From assembly GCA_025358355.1 (NCBI GenBank), contig JANYJX010000028.1:1-64000 (forward strand): a stretch of DNA of 64,000 nucleotides, written 5' to 3'. Below, in pieces: positions 63,044 to 64,000 of the stretch. Made by a program: the position numbers and the translations under genes. The DNA is from Actinomycetes bacterium (lineage in GTDB: Bacteria; Actinomycetota; Thermoleophilia; Gaiellales; Gaiellaceae). The notes below the pieces were generated by a model, which saw only the letters and a program-made list of their open reading frames with translations, had not been told where the DNA came from and ran no database searches. Each line of letters begins with the position of its first letter. The first letter of the stretch is position 1.

Positions 63044-63993
63044 ACCTCGTTCTCGCGGTACCAGGCCACCGTCCGCTCGAGCCCCTCGGCGAAGCTCGTG
63101 CGCGCCCGCCAGCCCGTGAGTCGCTCCATCTTGTCGACCGAGCCGATGTGCCGATCGACCTGGCCCGGCCGTTCGTCGACATACTCGACGCTCGCGGCCG
63201 GATTGCCGACCGTGTCGAGAACGAGCGCAGCAATGTCTGAGACCGAGATGTCGACACCGGTCGCAAGGTTCACGACCTCGCCGGCAAGCGGCCCGATCGG
63301 CGCGTCGATCAGCGTCTTGAGCGCCTCGGCGTGATCGTCGACCCACAGCCAGTCGCGGCTCGCGTGGCCGTCGCCGTGGATCGTCAGCGCGTCGCCTTGC
63401 AGCGCCTGGATGATGAAGCGCGGCACGACTTTCTCCGGATGTTGACGCGGCCCGTAGTTGTTGAAGGGCCGGACGATCACGATCGGCATGTCATAAGTGA
63501 CCGCGTAGCTGTAGGCGAGCCGGTCGCCGCCCGCCTTCGTCGCGGCGTACGGACTGCGCGGGTTCAGCGGGTGCTCCTCGTCCATCGGGTCGTGCTCGGC
63601 CGTCCCGTAGACCTCGCTCGACGAGATCAGCAGGAAGCGCTCGACCGGCGTCTCGCGGATCGCGTCGAGCAGGATCTGCGTGCCTTCGACATTCGTCGTG
63701 ACGAACTCGGACGCTCCTTCCTGGATCGACTTCTCGACGTGCGACTCGGCAGCGGCGTTCACGATCACGTCGACCTCGGCAACTACGCGGCGTACGAGAT
63801 CGACGTCGCGAATGTCGCCGTGAACGAACGAGAGCCGCTCGTGGCTCATCACGTCAGCAAGGTTCGCGAGGCTACCCGCGTAGGTGAGCGCATCAAGCGA
63901 GACGACCTCGTGCGGCGTATTCGCCAGCAGATGCCGCACGACGTTCGACGAGATGAACCCGGCACCACCAGTAACGAGGATGCGTTTGCTCAT
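62995..63993 (-). CDS. Nucleotide-sugar 4,6-dehydratase-like SDR (RmlB/LegB type)
   Basis: 332 residues. ILVTGGAGFISSNVVRHLLA opens an extended SDR, but the third glycine of the usual GxxGxxG is serine. LISSSEVYGTAEHDPMDEEH, YAATKAGGDRLAYSYAVTY and RPFNNYGPRQHPEKVVPRFI follow; DWLWVDDHAEALKTL ends the sugar-binding part. These are typical of dTDP-glucose or UDP-GlcNAc 4,6-dehydratases. Start ATG 63993, 7 bases from the window edge, so its promoter or upstream gene is not visible. Provides the 4-keto sugar for the aminotransferase. Confidence 0.87.
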   Translation of the reverse strand: MSKRILVTGGAGFISSNVVRHLLANTPHEVVSLDALTYAGSLANLADVMSHERLSFVHGDIRDVDLVRRVVAEVDVIVNAAAESHVEKSIQEGASEFVTTNVEGTQILLDAIRETPVERFLLISSSEVYGTAEHDPMDEEHPLNPRSPYAATKAGGDRLAYSYAVTYDMPIVIVRPFNNYGPRQHPEKVVPRFIIQALQGDALTIHGDGHASRDWLWVDDHAEALKTLIDAPIGPLAGEVVNLATGVDISVSDIAALVLDTVGNPAASVEYVDERPGQVDRHIGSVDKMERLTGWRARTSFAEGLERTVAWYRENEVWWRELLQRAERVFSS

Positions 63994-64000
63994 AGTTCGC

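Overview
This is a GC-rich, gene-dense chromosomal segment with GTG and TTG starts, frequent 4-base ATGA or GTGA gene overlaps, and many genes whose start codon lies 6-9 bases after a TANNNT -10 box. The style and protein content suggest an actinobacterium, perhaps a deep-branching one such as Thermoleophilia. That placement is an inference; there is no rRNA or marker gene here.

Region 1 (1-7.1 kb): a PLP-dependent dehydratase-like enzyme, a PIN-toxin operon whose second gene fuses a ribbon-helix-helix (RHH) domain to a Mug-like uracil-DNA glycosylase, a UDP-glucuronate decarboxylase-like SDR, and a coupled operon of membrane protein, glucose-6-phosphate isomerase and 6-phosphogluconolactonase.

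Region 2 (7.1-12.4 kb): a graveyard of broken genes. It holds a frameshifted PfkB kinase, a cation/proton antiporter remnant, an IS481-type transposase remnant fused to an RtcB remnant, an ECF sigma factor with a broken membrane-anchored partner, a rhodanese split by TGA, and a cupin remnant. A 36-residue basic protein and a DUF2007-like protein stay intact among them.

Region 3 (12.5-64 kb): one large cell-surface glycan locus. A minus-strand operon (12.5-17.9 kb) holds the initiating sugar transferase, a Wzz-like protein, glycosyltransferases, an SDR and an ATP-grasp ligase. Divergent and convergent GT2/GT4 genes follow (18-27.7 kb), then a PhyH-type oxygenase. An eight-gene minus operon (28.7-39.2 kb) runs from a transketolase through glycosyltransferases and an O-antigen-ligase-like protein to a Wzm/Wzt ABC exporter. 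Four polytopic GT-C-like genes lie on the plus strand (40.1-46.9 kb). A seven-gene overlapping operon (46.9-53.5 kb) combines neuB, a KdsC-like phosphatase and a CMP-sugar synthetase with SDR, aldehyde dehydrogenase, ketopantoate-reductase-like and enolase-superfamily enzymes. A last operon (56.9-64 kb) has a nucleotide-sugar dehydratase-like SDR, ATP-grasp, DegT aminotransferase, flippase-like protein, GT2 and GT-C genes.

Together region 3 can make activated sugars (4-keto/4-amino sugars and a 3-deoxy-2-keto acid as a CMP-sugar), start a lipid-linked glycan, extend it with many transferases, and export or polymerise it. The strongest candidates for new biology are the RHH-glycosylase fusion, the seven-gene ulosonic-acid operon, and the overlapping bidirectional leaderless promoters.
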